Shown here piece by piece: positions 9,050 to 18,089 of a stretch of DNA of 64,000 nt. The translations under genes were made by a program, and so were the position numbers. Source of the DNA: Planctomycetales bacterium (lineage in GTDB: Bacteria; Planctomycetota; Planctomycetia; Planctomycetales; Planctomycetaceae); NCBI GenBank assembly GCA_028285345.1, contig JANQPT010000014.1, positions 186,001-250,000 of the forward strand, written 5' to 3'. The notes under the pieces are model-generated. The model was not told the origin of the DNA. It did no database searches and saw only the letters and a program-made list of their open reading frames with translations. Positions within the stretch are counted from its first letter, which is position 1, and each line of letters begins with the position of its first letter.

Positions 9050-12000
9050 ATGCTCAACGCGATTATCAAGTTTGCTTTGAAGCAACGCGTATTGATCGTT
9101 GCAATTGCTCTGTTTCTCACGGGACTGGGAGCCTGGCAAGCTTGGCGAATGGAAATCGACGTCTTTCCCAACCTCAACCGCCCGCGGGTGGTCGTGATGA
9201 CCGAAGCGCATGGGATGGCGCCGGAGGAAGTCGAAGTCCTGATCACGATTCCGCTGGAATCGGCACTCAACGGTGCAAACGGCGTGCAGGCCGTTCGCAG
9301 TTTCTCCAGCGTGGGCATCTCGATTGTCTACGTCGAATTCGACTGGGGAACCGACATCTACACTGATCGGCAAATCGTCACCGAGCGGCTGGCTCTCGCA
9401 CGCGACCGTCTGCCGCCGGGAATCGTTCCTCAGTTGGCGCCGATCTCGTCGATCATGGGCCAAATTGTGATGGTTGGCATGTGGAGCAAGACCGGCGAAA
9501 CCGATCCGCAACAAGTCCGCACATTGGCGGACTGGGTTGTCCGGCAACGGCTGTTGTCAATTCCCGGTGTGGCGCAGGTCTTCACGATGGGGGGGCAGCG
9601 CAAGCAGTTTCAAGTACTGGTCAACCCGGACGAAATGCTGACCTACGGCGTGACGCTGCACGACGTCAAGCAAGCTGTGCAACAGAGCAATCAAAACGCC
9701 ACCGGCGGCTATTTGGACGAACAGGGACCAAACGAGTTCTTGGTCCGAGCGCTGGGGCGGGTACAGAGTGTCGACGACCTCAAGAACCTCGTCGTCAACT
9801 ACCACGAGGGCCGCCCGGTTCCGCTCGCCCGCGTCGCCCGTGTGGTGGAGGGGCCGCAGGTCAAACGTGGAGACAGTTCCGCTTTCGTCCGTGAGGCGGA
9901 CGGCGAATTCACCGGCGGCGATGCCGTCGTGCTGACCATCAACAAACAACCCGACGCCGACACGCGACGGGTGACCGAAGAGATCAACACGGCGCTCGCC
10001 GAGCTGCAGCAATCGATGCCCGATGACGTTCGCATCGAAGCGGAATTGTACTCGCAAAAAGGATTCATCGATCGCTCAATCGAAAACGTCACCGAGGCGC
10101 TGCTGCACGGCGGTCTGCTGGTGGTTGTTGTGCTGGTGTTGTTCTTGATGAATCTTCGCACGACGTTCATTACCCTGACCACGATCCCGGTGACCCTTGC
10201 CGTCACGTTTTTGGTCTTCAAGTCGTTTGGACTGTCCATCAACACGATGACCCTGGGCGGCTTGGCGGTGGCGATCGGCGAATTGATGGATGACGCCATC
10301 GTCGACGTGGAGAACATCTTCCGTCGCCTCCGCGAAAACCGGCACAGCGACTCGCCCCGTCCCGCCTTGCTGGTGGTCTATCAGGCGAGCACCGAGATTC
10401 GAAATTCGATCGTGTTCGGGACGATGATCGTCGTCATCGGATTTGTGCCACTGTTCGCGCTGGGCGGGATGGAAGGCCGGCTGTTCACGCCGCTAGGAGT
10501 CGCCTACGTGGTCGCGATCCTCTCCTCGCTAGTGGTCTCACTGACGCTGACTCCGGTGCTTTCCTATTGGTTACTATCCAACGCGCCTGTCGTGAAGCGG
10601 GAGTCGGAGGGTGTGCTGTTGCGCGGACTCAAATTCATAGCCGATGTGGCAATCCGGTTCAGCCTGCGATTGCGATATCCCATTCTGGCCGTCGGACTCG
10701 CTGTAGTCGCCGTGGCGGGCCTGTTTCTGTTCTCTCTGGAACGCGATTTTCTCCCTTCGTTCAACGAAGGGACTGTGCAATTGAACGTCATTCTCAAGCC
10801 CGGGACCTCGCTCAAAAAGTCGACAGAGATCAACCGGATCGTCGAGAGCCGATTGATGGACAATCCGGACGTGATCGGATTCGTCCGCCGCACCGGTCGC
10901 GCCGAACAGGATGAACATGCCGAGGGAGTCAATAACAGTGAAATCTTAATCGACATTGATCCGGCGAGTCCTCGATCGCGGACGGAGATTATCAGCGACA
11001 TTCGCGATTCGATGGCCGAGGTCCCCGGGATCGAAGCATTTACCGAGCAGCCAATCGCGCATCTCATTGCCCATATGCTCTCCGGCGTCAAGGCGCAGGT
11101 CGCGATCAAACTCTACGGCGACGATCTAGATACCTTGCGGCGGAACGCGGAACGCATCAAGGCGGAGATTGAGGATGTCGAGGGCGTGACCGATTTGATC
11201 GTCGAGAAGCAGGTGATTATTCCGCAATACCGCATCGAACTCGACCGGGACAAGTTGCTGGAATACGGGCTGACGCCGGGCGATGTGAACGAGTACGTCG
11301 AAACGGCGATGAGCGGCGACGTGGTCTCGACCGTTTTGGTTGGGCAGCGAACGTTTGACATGTTGGTGCGGATGGACGAACCATTTCGGGAAGACTTGCA
11401 GGCGGTGCGGCGGCTGGCCGTCGATTTGCCCGGCGGCGGCATGGCGCCCCTCTCCTCGGTCGCCCGGCTGTACGAGGCGGGCGGACCGAACACGATCAAC
11501 CGTGAAAAAGTCCGTCCGCGGATCGTGGTGCAATGCAACGTCGACGGGCGGGGCTTGGTCGACGTGGTTGAAGAGATCCAGCAGCGGCTGCAGCCGCTCC
11601 AGGAGGAATTGCCGGAAGAGTACTTTCTGGAATTCGGCGGCCAGTATGCCAGCCAACAGGCCGCCGCCCGGCTGATGGCCCTGTTGCTGGTGCTCACGTT
11701 TTTGGGCATCTTTTTGGTGTTGTATACCATGTTTCGCTCGGTGAACTTCTCGCTGCAGGTCATGGCGGCGCTGCCGATGGCGTTTATCGGCTCGACCGCC
11801 GCGCTGGTGATCACGGGGCAGACGCTGACAATTGCCGCGATGGTCGGGTTCATCTCGCTTGGTGGGATCGCTTCGCGGAATGGAATCCTACTGCTCAACC
11901 ATTACATCCACCTAGTCCGCTTCGAAGGTGAGTCGTGGACGCAGGAAATGATCGTCCGCGCCGGCAAAGAACGATTGGCGCCGGTGTTGATGACAGCGCT

Positions 12001-12253
12001 GACGTCCGGCGTGGGGTTGATTCCGCTGGTGCTCACCGCCGACGAGCCGGGCAAGGAAATTCTCTATCCGGTCGCCACGGTCCACATCGGCGGATTGATC
12101 AGTTGCACTCTGTTGGAATTCCTCGTCCGCCCGGCACTGTTCTGGACGTTCGGTCGAGGCGCCGGACCCCGGGTCGTGCAAATCGCCGGCGAAGAGGTCG
12201 ACCTCGTCGACGAAACAGTGGCACCGTCGGCAGAATTCAGCAATCTATCATGA
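9050..12253 (+). CDS. RND-family efflux pump, inner-membrane subunit
   Basis: This 1067-residue proton-driven exporter has the AcrB/CusA two-fold layout: helix 1 near 10-28, a large periplasmic loop, a helix bundle near 340-550, a second loop, and the last bundle near 860-1030. The proton-relay region in the fourth helix is GELMDDAIVDVEN, with D414-D415. The repeat-start motif ALKQRVLIVAIALFL and the porter-domain segments fit the HME/CusA-like branch better than drug pumps, but the substrate cannot be set from sequence. No membrane-fusion or outer-membrane partner lies next to it, so it either uses partners encoded elsewhere or acts without them. Confidence 0.93.
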   Translation: MLNAIIKFALKQRVLIVAIALFLTGLGAWQAWRMEIDVFPNLNRPRVVVMTEAHGMAPEEVEVLITIPLESALNGANGVQAVRSFSSVGISIVYVEFDWGTDIYTDRQIVTERLALARDRLPPGIVPQLAPISSIMGQIVMVGMWSKTGETDPQQVRTLADWVVRQRLLSIPGVAQVFTMGGQRKQFQVLVNPDEMLTYGVTLHDVKQAVQQSNQNATGGYLDEQGPNEFLVRALGRVQSVDDLKNLVVNYHEGRPVPLARVARVVEGPQVKRGDSSAFVREADGEFTGGDAVVLTINKQPDADTRRVTEEINTALAELQQSMPDDVRIEAELYSQKGFIDRSIENVTEALLHGGLLVVVVLVLFLMNLRTTFITLTTIPVTLAVTFLVFKSFGLSINTMTLGGLAVAIGELMDDAIVDVENIFRRLRENRHSDSPRPALLVVYQASTEIRNSIVFGTMIVVIGFVPLFALGGMEGRLFTPLGVAYVVAILSSLVVSLTLTPVLSYWLLSNAPVVKRESEGVLLRGLKFIADVAIRFSLRLRYPILAVGLAVVAVAGLFLFSLERDFLPSFNEGTVQLNVILKPGTSLKKSTEINRIVESRLMDNPDVIGFVRRTGRAEQDEHAEGVNNSEILIDIDPASPRSRTEIISDIRDSMAEVPGIEAFTEQPIAHLIAHMLSGVKAQVAIKLYGDDLDTLRRNAERIKAEIEDVEGVTDLIVEKQVIIPQYRIELDRDKLLEYGLTPGDVNEYVETAMSGDVVSTVLVGQRTFDMLVRMDEPFREDLQAVRRLAVDLPGGGMAPLSSVARLYEAGGPNTINREKVRPRIVVQCNVDGRGLVDVVEEIQQRLQPLQEELPEEYFLEFGGQYASQQAAARLMALLLVLTFLGIFLVLYTMFRSVNFSLQVMAALPMAFIGSTAALVITGQTLTIAAMVGFISLGGIASRNGILLLNHYIHLVRFEGESWTQEMIVRAGKERLAPVLMTALTSGVGLIPLVLTADEPGKEILYPVATVHIGGLISCTLLEFLVRPALFWTFGRGAGPRVVQIAGEEVDLVDETVAPSAEFSNLS

Positions 12254-12305
12254 CGGGGTGCGTCGCGGTGCGACCGGCAGTGTCGGACGCACGTTAGCCG
12301 TGTGT

Positions 12306-12344
12306 CGGTCAGCTTGCCGGAGTTGGCTGTGTGTCCGCTGACCG
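12306..12344. repeat. Hairpin downstream of the RND gene
   Basis: CGGTCAGC (12306-12313) pairs with GCTGACCG (12337-12344) across 23 bases. Neither side has a T-run, so it is more like a REP-type palindrome than an intrinsic terminator. Confidence 0.35.
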
Positions 12345-12386
12345 CTAAAATCAAGCGAAATCCGTCCTGAGCGAGGGCCCAACTGC

Positions 12387-12878
12387 ATGAGCCAATCTGA
12401 CAATTCGACGAGCCATCCAACACCCGAGGTCAAGCAGCAGATGTTGTTCCGCGTGCCCGCGGAGGAAGTCTACCGGGCGTTCGCGGACCCCACAGTCACG
12501 ACGCGGTTTTGGTTTTCGCATAGCGACGGCCCACTCGAGGATGGAGCGGAGCGGAAGTGGGAATGGCGGATGTACGGCTGCGAAACAACTGTTCAAGTCT
12601 TAGAAGCAGTGCCTCCAAAACGGCTCTTAATTGAGTGGGGCGAACCTGAGGGCCGTTCAAAAGTCGAATGGACATTTGATGGCCGGTCTGATGAAACAAC
12701 GTTGGTTACCGTCCGCAACTTTGACTTCACCGGCGATGCTGACGAAGTGGTTGCGGAAGCGATCGACTCGATGGGAGGGTTCTCGCTCGTTTTGGCGAAC
12801 GCGAAGGCGTTACTGGAACACCACATCGATCTCAACTTGATCCGAGATCGCGCTCCTGACTCATTGGTTTTGCCGTAA
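12387..12878 (+). CDS. SRPBCC/AHSA1-type START-fold protein
   Basis: This 163-residue protein has the Bet v1/START-like pattern of the AHSA1 (Aha1 C-terminal) family. It shows an early VPAEEVYRAFADP strand-helix, then TTRFW, a central WEWRMYGCETTVQVLE hairpin, and a C-terminal long helix ending in NAKALLEHH. Such proteins bind hydrophobic ligands or act as small cyclase-like enzymes; the substrate is unknown. It is cytoplasmic with no signal. GAGGG lies about ten bases before the ATG. It stands alone between the RND gene and a convergent gene. Confidence 0.8.
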   Translation: MSQSDNSTSHPTPEVKQQMLFRVPAEEVYRAFADPTVTTRFWFSHSDGPLEDGAERKWEWRMYGCETTVQVLEAVPPKRLLIEWGEPEGRSKVEWTFDGRSDETTLVTVRNFDFTGDADEVVAEAIDSMGGFSLVLANAKALLEHHIDLNLIRDRAPDSLVLP

Positions 12879-13008
12879 CACGACGCTGGGGTGCTGTCGT
12901 TCACGGGTTGCGCAGCGACAAGAAGCTGCGCCATCCGAACTGCATCTCGGGCAACTCCGACTCCTGGCGTGAACTGAACAGATTTGTCGCCTAAGGTACC
13001 GCCTTGTT

Positions 13009-13045
13009 TGCCTGCGGCACCCAACCGCTGCGCGGTCGGGCCACC
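13009..13045. repeat. Single REP-like palindrome, same family as 20891-21045
   Basis: TGCCTGCGGCACCC (13009-13022) is followed by the hairpin ACCGC-tgc-GCGGT and ends in GCCACC. The same order occurs at 21007-21045, where the hairpin bases differ but still pair (GATTGC-tgc-GCAATC). It lies between two convergent genes. Confidence 0.55.
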
Positions 13046-13088
13046 CGGTACTAGTGTTTCAAGTGCAACAAGATGGACGCGGAGATCC

Positions 13089-14291
13089 CTACTCCAGATT
13101 CCCCGTCAGCACCGATTCCTCCAGCTTCCCGTGGTCGCTCTCTACGTCGGTCAGCGTGTTGCCGGCGAAAATGACCCGCTTGCTTGGCTGGTCGCTGAGA
13201 TTGACCGCCTTTGGGGTCAGGCTCGAAAATAGATTGCCGGCCACCGTCACGTCGGTGGTGCCGTCCAGATACAGCCCGGCGGCGGCGAGATCGTGCTTGC
13301 GGCGTTTGACGCCCCCCTCGCCGATGTAGCTGTCGCTGAAATTGTTGCCGGTCACCGTGATCCGCCCGCTGCCCGGACCGATCCGCAGGCCATTCGTTTT
13401 GATGATCGTAAACGTGTTCGCGCTCACCGCGCAGCCGTGCGCGTCGCGGAGATCGATGCCGCCGCTGTCGTTGTGCGCGATCACATTGGCACTGAGCGTA
13501 TCGCCGTAACAGTCGCGGTCCAGAATGATGGCCGTCCCCTTGCATTCCTCAATCATGTTGCCGCTCACAACTGAGCCGTAGGTGTTTTCGATCACGATCC
13601 CGTTTCCGAGATGATCATCGAGACAATTGCCCGTCATGCACAAATTGTAGCCGTCGATGCAGCGTAGCCCGTCCATGTTTTCCTCGAATTGATTGGCCGC
13701 GACGACAATGTCGTGGCAGCCGAGCAGATTCAGGCCGGTCTGTTTGTTGTAGGTCATCAGCGAATCGCACACACGCGGATCTTCGTAACAGCCATCGAGC
13801 CGGATGCCGTCGCCGCCATGATAGCTGGAAGTGACGCCCTGAATCAGAATCTCGTTGATACCGATCGCTTCGATCCCGTGTCCACTCTTTTCGTTGCCGG
13901 TGATACGAAAATTGGAGAGCATGATCCGCCAGATCCGCGCTTTGGGGTCCTCTTTTCGTTTCTTGGAGACCAATGTCAGCGCCGACTTGCCGTCGGTGTT
14001 GACGTTCTTGATGTGCGTGGCGGTCCCGGCGCCTTCGATGCGGACGTCTTCCTGGTGAATCATCAGCGGCTCTGAAATCTCAAAAGTCCCCGGCGGCAGA
14101 CGGACCATGCCGCCGTCGGCCGGCAGCGCATCGAGCGCCGCTTGCAGTGTGCGATACTGCGCCGCATCAATCACGGCCCGAGCGCCGGGCAACTTCGTCG
14201 TCGTTGTTGACGCCGAATTGTCACTCGATGCCGGAAGCAGGTTCAGCAAACAAGCAGAGATCAGCAAGGTAGGCAGCAACGCGCGTTTCAT
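13089..14291 (-). CDS. Secreted right-handed beta-helix protein
   Basis: This 400-residue exported protein has a signal peptide (about 1-23). It then shows the pectate-lyase-superfamily entry motif: a YRTLQAALDALP segment and a RLPPGTFEIS turn. From about 100 to 390 there is a regular ladder of short repeats of the form V-x-G-N-x-(I/F), typical of NosD or Beta_helix domains. No catalytic residues of a known lyase are evident, so sugar binding, polysaccharide cleavage or epimerisation are all possible. A GAGGAG ribosome site precedes the ATG. It is the distal member of a minus-strand group with a sialidase-like protein and a sugar isomerase, but it is separated from them by REP-type repeats. 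Confidence 0.8.
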   Translation of the reverse strand: MKRALLPTLLISACLLNLLPASSDNSASTTTTKLPGARAVIDAAQYRTLQAALDALPADGGMVRLPPGTFEISEPLMIHQEDVRIEGAGTATHIKNVNTDGKSALTLVSKKRKEDPKARIWRIMLSNFRITGNEKSGHGIEAIGINEILIQGVTSSYHGGDGIRLDGCYEDPRVCDSLMTYNKQTGLNLLGCHDIVVAANQFEENMDGLRCIDGYNLCMTGNCLDDHLGNGIVIENTYGSVVSGNMIEECKGTAIILDRDCYGDTLSANVIAHNDSGGIDLRDAHGCAVSANTFTIIKTNGLRIGPGSGRITVTGNNFSDSYIGEGGVKRRKHDLAAAGLYLDGTTDVTVAGNLFSSLTPKAVNLSDQPSKRVIFAGNTLTDVESDHGKLEESVLTGNLE

Positions 14292-14438
14292 GGTTTCGGC
14301 TCCTCATGAACGGTGAAATTGTCTCGGTAATGCCTTGCGAATGACGTTTCCGATCGGCCGCCAAAACGGCGTGCTTCCTCACAAAGCACGGAATCAAGGA
14401 TTCGGCGGTCGAACGAGTGCTTTGTCAAACTTCAATTC

Positions 14439-14521
14439 TTGGGTAGCCGAACTCGTGAGAGTTCGGAAACTTGCGTTTCCCGATTGCGCTTTCAGAAGTC
14501 TCACGACTTCTGCTACCCCAA
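14439..14521. repeat. REPIN-like inverted palindrome pair, 83 bp
   Basis: The left unit is TTGGGTAG followed by the hairpin CCGAACTC-gtga-GAGTTCGG (14439-14466). The right unit is its mirror: the hairpin CAGAAGTC-tcac-GACTTCTG followed by CTACCCCAA (14493-14521). The outer flanks are complementary and the inner stems differ in sequence but each pairs perfectly. It lies between two co-oriented genes. Confidence 0.75.
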
Positions 14522-14530
14522 TTATTAGGT

Positions 14531-15529
14531 TTAACGTAGCAACCGGGAGCGCCACTGCTCATACTCCTGCAAGCAGTCCTCCGGGCTGACGAATTTCTTC
14601 CAGACCAGGCGGCCGCGAAATCCGTATTCGCGGTTCTCTTCAACGCGATGCACGACGTATTGAAAGTCCCACGCCGGACGCGGATGCCGGGGGAGCTTGA
14701 ACTTAAGCAGGCTCATCCGCATTTCATCAACCGGCGTATGTCCCCGATCGAACATCAAGATCAGCACCATCTCCCGCTCTGCGCGTCCGTAGTAAACCGG
14801 CTTCGTGAACCGCGGAAAGTCATAGCTCCAACTATTAAGCCGGAATTTGACGTCGTCGTCATACTCCAGCGGCGCCGCGTCGACATGCCGGTAGGTCCCG
14901 CCGGTGTTCCAATCCGGATGGCCGCCGGGGGCGTCGCCGCGAATCCATGTTTCCTCGCCGCCCGGTTTTTCGATGCCGCGAAAGTGAATCGCCGCGTCGG
15001 CAACGTCGTTCATATAGTTGGCAAAGAAAAACAGCGCCCACCCACGCTCGCCGAACAACTTGGCGTCCGTCGCGCGGCAGCGGAACTCGAAGTCGAGATA
15101 ATGCGGCGCGACGAGTGTATACGTCAGCGTGCTGGCGACCTTCCAGGGGCTGTCCTCGGCGCGGCGGACTAGCCGCACGGATTTCTCGCCGGGCAATTGG
15201 TGCAGTGTGTAACGCCCGTGCCGCGGCGTGAATTTGTTATTGTCGTTTTTGTGTCCGGAGATGATGTGCTCGAAGTTCAGTCCCGCGGAGGACTTTCGCC
15301 CTTCCGGATCGTAGGCGTCGAAACCGGGTGCGTCGCGGTGATTGATCAACGACTGGACACCGCTGAGAATCCGCGGGGAATCAGAATTGTCGCGAAACTC
15401 GCCGGTGAGGCGCCCTTGTTTGATTTGCGCCGTCTGCACGGTGGGGCCAAGTTGGTCGTCGGCCTGTGTGAAAACACAAAAAAGCATCAGTGTCAATAAC
15501 AAGCGGAGCACGGTCATAGATCGCATCAT
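14531..15529 (-). CDS. Secreted protein of unknown function
   Basis: This 332-residue protein has an N-terminal signal peptide (hydrophobic core near 8-20, cleavage near QA-DD at 23). The mature part is rich in beta-strand patterns and aromatic residues, including WALFFFANYMNDV near 165 and repeated Arg-Tyr-Tyr segments, as in large lectin-like or methane-oxygenase-related folds. I cannot assign a family with confidence. The context (sialidase-like and beta-helix neighbours on the same strand) suggests work on extracellular polysaccharide. The start has two adjacent ATG codons; the first is used here. Confidence 0.6.
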   Translation of the reverse strand: MMRSMTVLRLLLTLMLFCVFTQADDQLGPTVQTAQIKQGRLTGEFRDNSDSPRILSGVQSLINHRDAPGFDAYDPEGRKSSAGLNFEHIISGHKNDNNKFTPRHGRYTLHQLPGEKSVRLVRRAEDSPWKVASTLTYTLVAPHYLDFEFRCRATDAKLFGERGWALFFFANYMNDVADAAIHFRGIEKPGGEETWIRGDAPGGHPDWNTGGTYRHVDAAPLEYDDDVKFRLNSWSYDFPRFTKPVYYGRAEREMVLILMFDRGHTPVDEMRMSLLKFKLPRHPRPAWDFQYVVHRVEENREYGFRGRLVWKKFVSPEDCLQEYEQWRSRLLR

Positions 15530-15562
15530 TCCATCAACTCAGTTGGACGAACGTCGAATCTC

Positions 15563-15708
15563 GTTCCCAAGCTCCGGCTTGGGAACGGGTTTTCGCGAAG
15601 CTCTGCTTCGCTTGGTCCGCGTAGTTGCCTCATCTTGCAAATTCCCGCTCACGGAATACGCGAAGCGGAGCTTCGAGAAATTGGGTTCCCAAACCGGAGT
15701 TTGGGAAC
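15563..15708. repeat. REPIN-like element, 146 bp, four hairpins in mirror order
   Basis: Outer hairpins are GTTCCCAAGC-tccg-GCTTGGGAAC (15563-15586) and GTTCCCAAAC-cgga-GTTTGGGAAC (15685-15708). Inner hairpins are CGAAGC-tct-GCTTCG (15596-15610) and CGAAGC-gga-GCTTCG (15661-15675). The two halves are inverted copies. The outer stems differ by one base pair that has changed on both strands, so pairing is kept. Confidence 0.75.
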
Positions 15709-15721
15709 CAGGGTTTGGGCG

Positions 15722-16819
15722 TCAATCTTCGGCCGGCAACTTGGCGCCGACGTAAACGGCGCGATGGCGATTGTCGTCAAAGGCAAAATGTAAATATTTC
15801 TTGTCCCGGCTGACGAATCCATCCGGGTAATTCAACCGTCCCGGCGAATTTACCAGCACGCGGCGGTAGGGCCAGGTTCGCATGCCATCGCTGCTGATCC
15901 ACAAGGCGAGCGGATTGCGTTGCTGCGGATGCGGGTTGTGTAGCAGTGCCACGCGGTTTCCGCCCAGCGGATACAGCGTCGCCTTCGAACCGGGATTCGG
16001 AATGTCGGTTTTCTTAGCCAAGTCGGGCCAGGTACGGCCGCCGTCGAGCGAGTCCGCGCGGTACAGCACGCCGCCCAGTTTGTCAGCGCGGATCAGCATC
16101 GAAATCGTGCCGTCGGCCAGTTCCACGACATTGTTCTCCGCCCAGCCGCGGTACCGGTCATCGGTGGAGAGTCGAATCCAGCCGTGGACCGTCCAGGTTG
16201 CTCCCTGATCCTCACTGATCATCACCCCGTTTCGCGGATTGTGAGGGAACCGCTTGGCCACGTAGAACTGAAACGGCAGGATAATCCGGCCGTCCCGCGT
16301 CACGATATGGTTTCTCACGAAGCAGGCCTCGTGCAACGGATCGGGCACCGGCCGCATCTCAGACCACGTGCGGCAGGAATCCAGGCTGGTTGCTTGCCAC
16401 GTTTTCACATCTGCGAAACGCCCGTCGTGCGTTGTGAAAAACAGTGTGCATCGTCCGCCGTACACCATCAATTCCGTCGGCACCAAGGAGCGGTTCGGGT
16501 CCTTCTGTTTCACGCCGAAATCGATCGGCTGCATTGCCGACCAAGTCCCGCCTTGATCCTGGCTGCGGGATAAAAAGATCCGATTCTTAGGCGAGGGTTC
16601 CTTGTCGCCGCCGCCCAGCATCACCATCACCCACGATCCGTCGGGCATCTCGCGCAGAGTCGTATCGCAGACCAACTTGTGGGGCGAGCGGCCCTCGAAG
16701 ATCGTCCGCACAATATCCTGCTTGGCGTCGGCGGCCGGATCGGCTCCGTTTGCCGCCGGCCCATCTGCGAGCAGAATGGGGATAGTGACGATAATTGTGA
16801 GCAAGCGGTGTTTCGTCAC
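15722..16819 (-). CDS. Sialidase-like (BNR repeat) secreted hydrolase
   Basis: This 365-residue exported protein has a short signal peptide (about 1-23). Five Asp-box (BNR) motifs of S-x-D-x-G-x-T-W type end at W93, W152, W209, W264 and W316, which outlines a six-bladed propeller of the GH33 or sialidase-superfamily kind. The [16 protein letters not shown] segment near 229 fits exo-sialidase-like proteins. Substrate is not predictable; planctomycete members often sit with polysaccharide-degradation genes. The start is GTG with AGGA about nine bases upstream. It is 83 bases from the sugar isomerase gene, probably the same transcript. Confidence 0.8.
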   Translation of the reverse strand: MTKHRLLTIIVTIPILLADGPAANGADPAADAKQDIVRTIFEGRSPHKLVCDTTLREMPDGSWVMVMLGGGDKEPSPKNRIFLSRSQDQGGTWSAMQPIDFGVKQKDPNRSLVPTELMVYGGRCTLFFTTHDGRFADVKTWQATSLDSCRTWSEMRPVPDPLHEACFVRNHIVTRDGRIILPFQFYVAKRFPHNPRNGVMISEDQGATWTVHGWIRLSTDDRYRGWAENNVVELADGTISMLIRADKLGGVLYRADSLDGGRTWPDLAKKTDIPNPGSKATLYPLGGNRVALLHNPHPQQRNPLALWISSDGMRTWPYRRVLVNSPGRLNYPDGFVSRDKKYLHFAFDDNRHRAVYVGAKLPAED

Positions 16820-16902
16820 TACAGTTCGTCCTGTTCAATCAGCCAAGCGCGGGTTTTGGGATTCTCAATGATTGCGGCCGCCTTCACGTCAGCTTGGATT
16901 GG

Positions 16903-17871
16903 CTACACGAATTGACGCATGAATTGAATGTCCTTCTCCGTCTGTTCAATACAGCCGTCGGTGTCCAGCCGCTTGAAGCTGTGTCTGCCTTTGTATTCGC
17001 TATGCATCGAAATCACGCCGTGATACCCCAGTTTGTGCAGGGCGGCGATGTATTCCGGGACCGGGCAGACGCCGTCGGCGACGGGAACGTTAATCGTCCG
17101 CCACCGCTGCTGTCCCTGCTTGTCACGCTTTGTCCTTTCCCAGGCGAAATTCTTCATCGAGGAGAGCGCAATCCACGGTCCCAACAAATCAAGCCCCTGC
17201 CGCCAACCATCGACGCCTCCCTCTTTGGTCATGTGCTGCGGGTCGACGTAGGCGCCCACCTCGTCGGGCGCGAAATCCTTGATCAACTGATACAACTGCG
17301 TGCCGTGCGATGGAATCGTCGATCCTGAGTGAATATGCACGCACGGCAACACCCCCAGCGGTCGGGCCATTTTCGAGACCGCCGCGAGCCGCTTTTTGAT
17401 GCCGTCCATCTCCTTGGCCAGTGAGCCGAACTTTTTGTAGCGGTAATAGCCGAGCTTAACCTTTTTGATGCCCAAATTGCTGGCGGTCACCAGCAGCTTG
17501 TAAGCTGATTCGTCCGGATCAGTGATAGCGGTCGTCAGAAAGAAGATTTTCACCCCCGCCTCTTTGGCGGCTTGCATCGCCGCGGGGAGTTCTTCGGCGA
17601 CGTCCTTTGGGTCAATGTGCCCGCCGGGACGGACGGTCAAATCGAGTCCCTGAGCCCCGATCCGCTTGAAGATGCGGCAGACTTCGGGAATCGGCCGGTC
17701 CTGAAAGCTCTTGGTAAAGACGGCGAGCGGATTCATACGGTCAACCACCAACACCGGCTTGACTTCTTGGCCGTTGAGTGCGCCGGGTGCCAATGCGGCT
17801 CCGGCGGCGACGGCCAGGCCGCCTCGCGCCGTCTGTTGCAGAAATGTGCGGCGATCGTGTTCGGGCATCAT
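16903..17871 (-). CDS. Tat-exported sugar phosphate isomerase/epimerase-like TIM barrel
   Basis: This 322-residue protein belongs to the xylose-isomerase-like TIM-barrel superfamily. It begins with a twin-arginine signal (HDRRTFLQQTA) and a hydrophobic stretch ending near 35. Barrel landmarks are QGLDLTVRPGGHID near 79-92, a VHIHSGSTIPSHG segment, VGAYVDPQHM near 210, and a terminal GVISMHSEYKG. The acidic and His residues on these strands likely bind a divalent metal. The start ATG-ATG at 17871 has AAAGG upstream; an earlier in-frame start would precede the twin-Arg by too much. A role in sugar isomerisation in the periplasm is inferred from family and neighbours. Confidence 0.85.
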   Translation of the reverse strand: MMPEHDRRTFLQQTARGGLAVAAGAALAPGALNGQEVKPVLVVDRMNPLAVFTKSFQDRPIPEVCRIFKRIGAQGLDLTVRPGGHIDPKDVAEELPAAMQAAKEAGVKIFFLTTAITDPDESAYKLLVTASNLGIKKVKLGYYRYKKFGSLAKEMDGIKKRLAAVSKMARPLGVLPCVHIHSGSTIPSHGTQLYQLIKDFAPDEVGAYVDPQHMTKEGGVDGWRQGLDLLGPWIALSSMKNFAWERTKRDKQGQQRWRTINVPVADGVCPVPEYIAALHKLGYHGVISMHSEYKGRHSFKRLDTDGCIEQTEKDIQFMRQFV

Positions 17872-18089
17872 GGTTGACCTTTGCGCAATCGAGGGATTCA
17901 GGATCCGCGACCCCGGCATCGCCGGTGGCCGACCTTTCGTCCCATAATCGCACGTCGCCCGGACCGCTGCAACCGGCGGGAAACTCCGGGTTTCGCCGAC
18001 GCGTCCGGCTGCTTATAATCCGTGGAACGACGCCGGCAATGCGCGTGAATGCCGGCGGCGGCACGATCAGCTTAGGAATCAAGACCACG

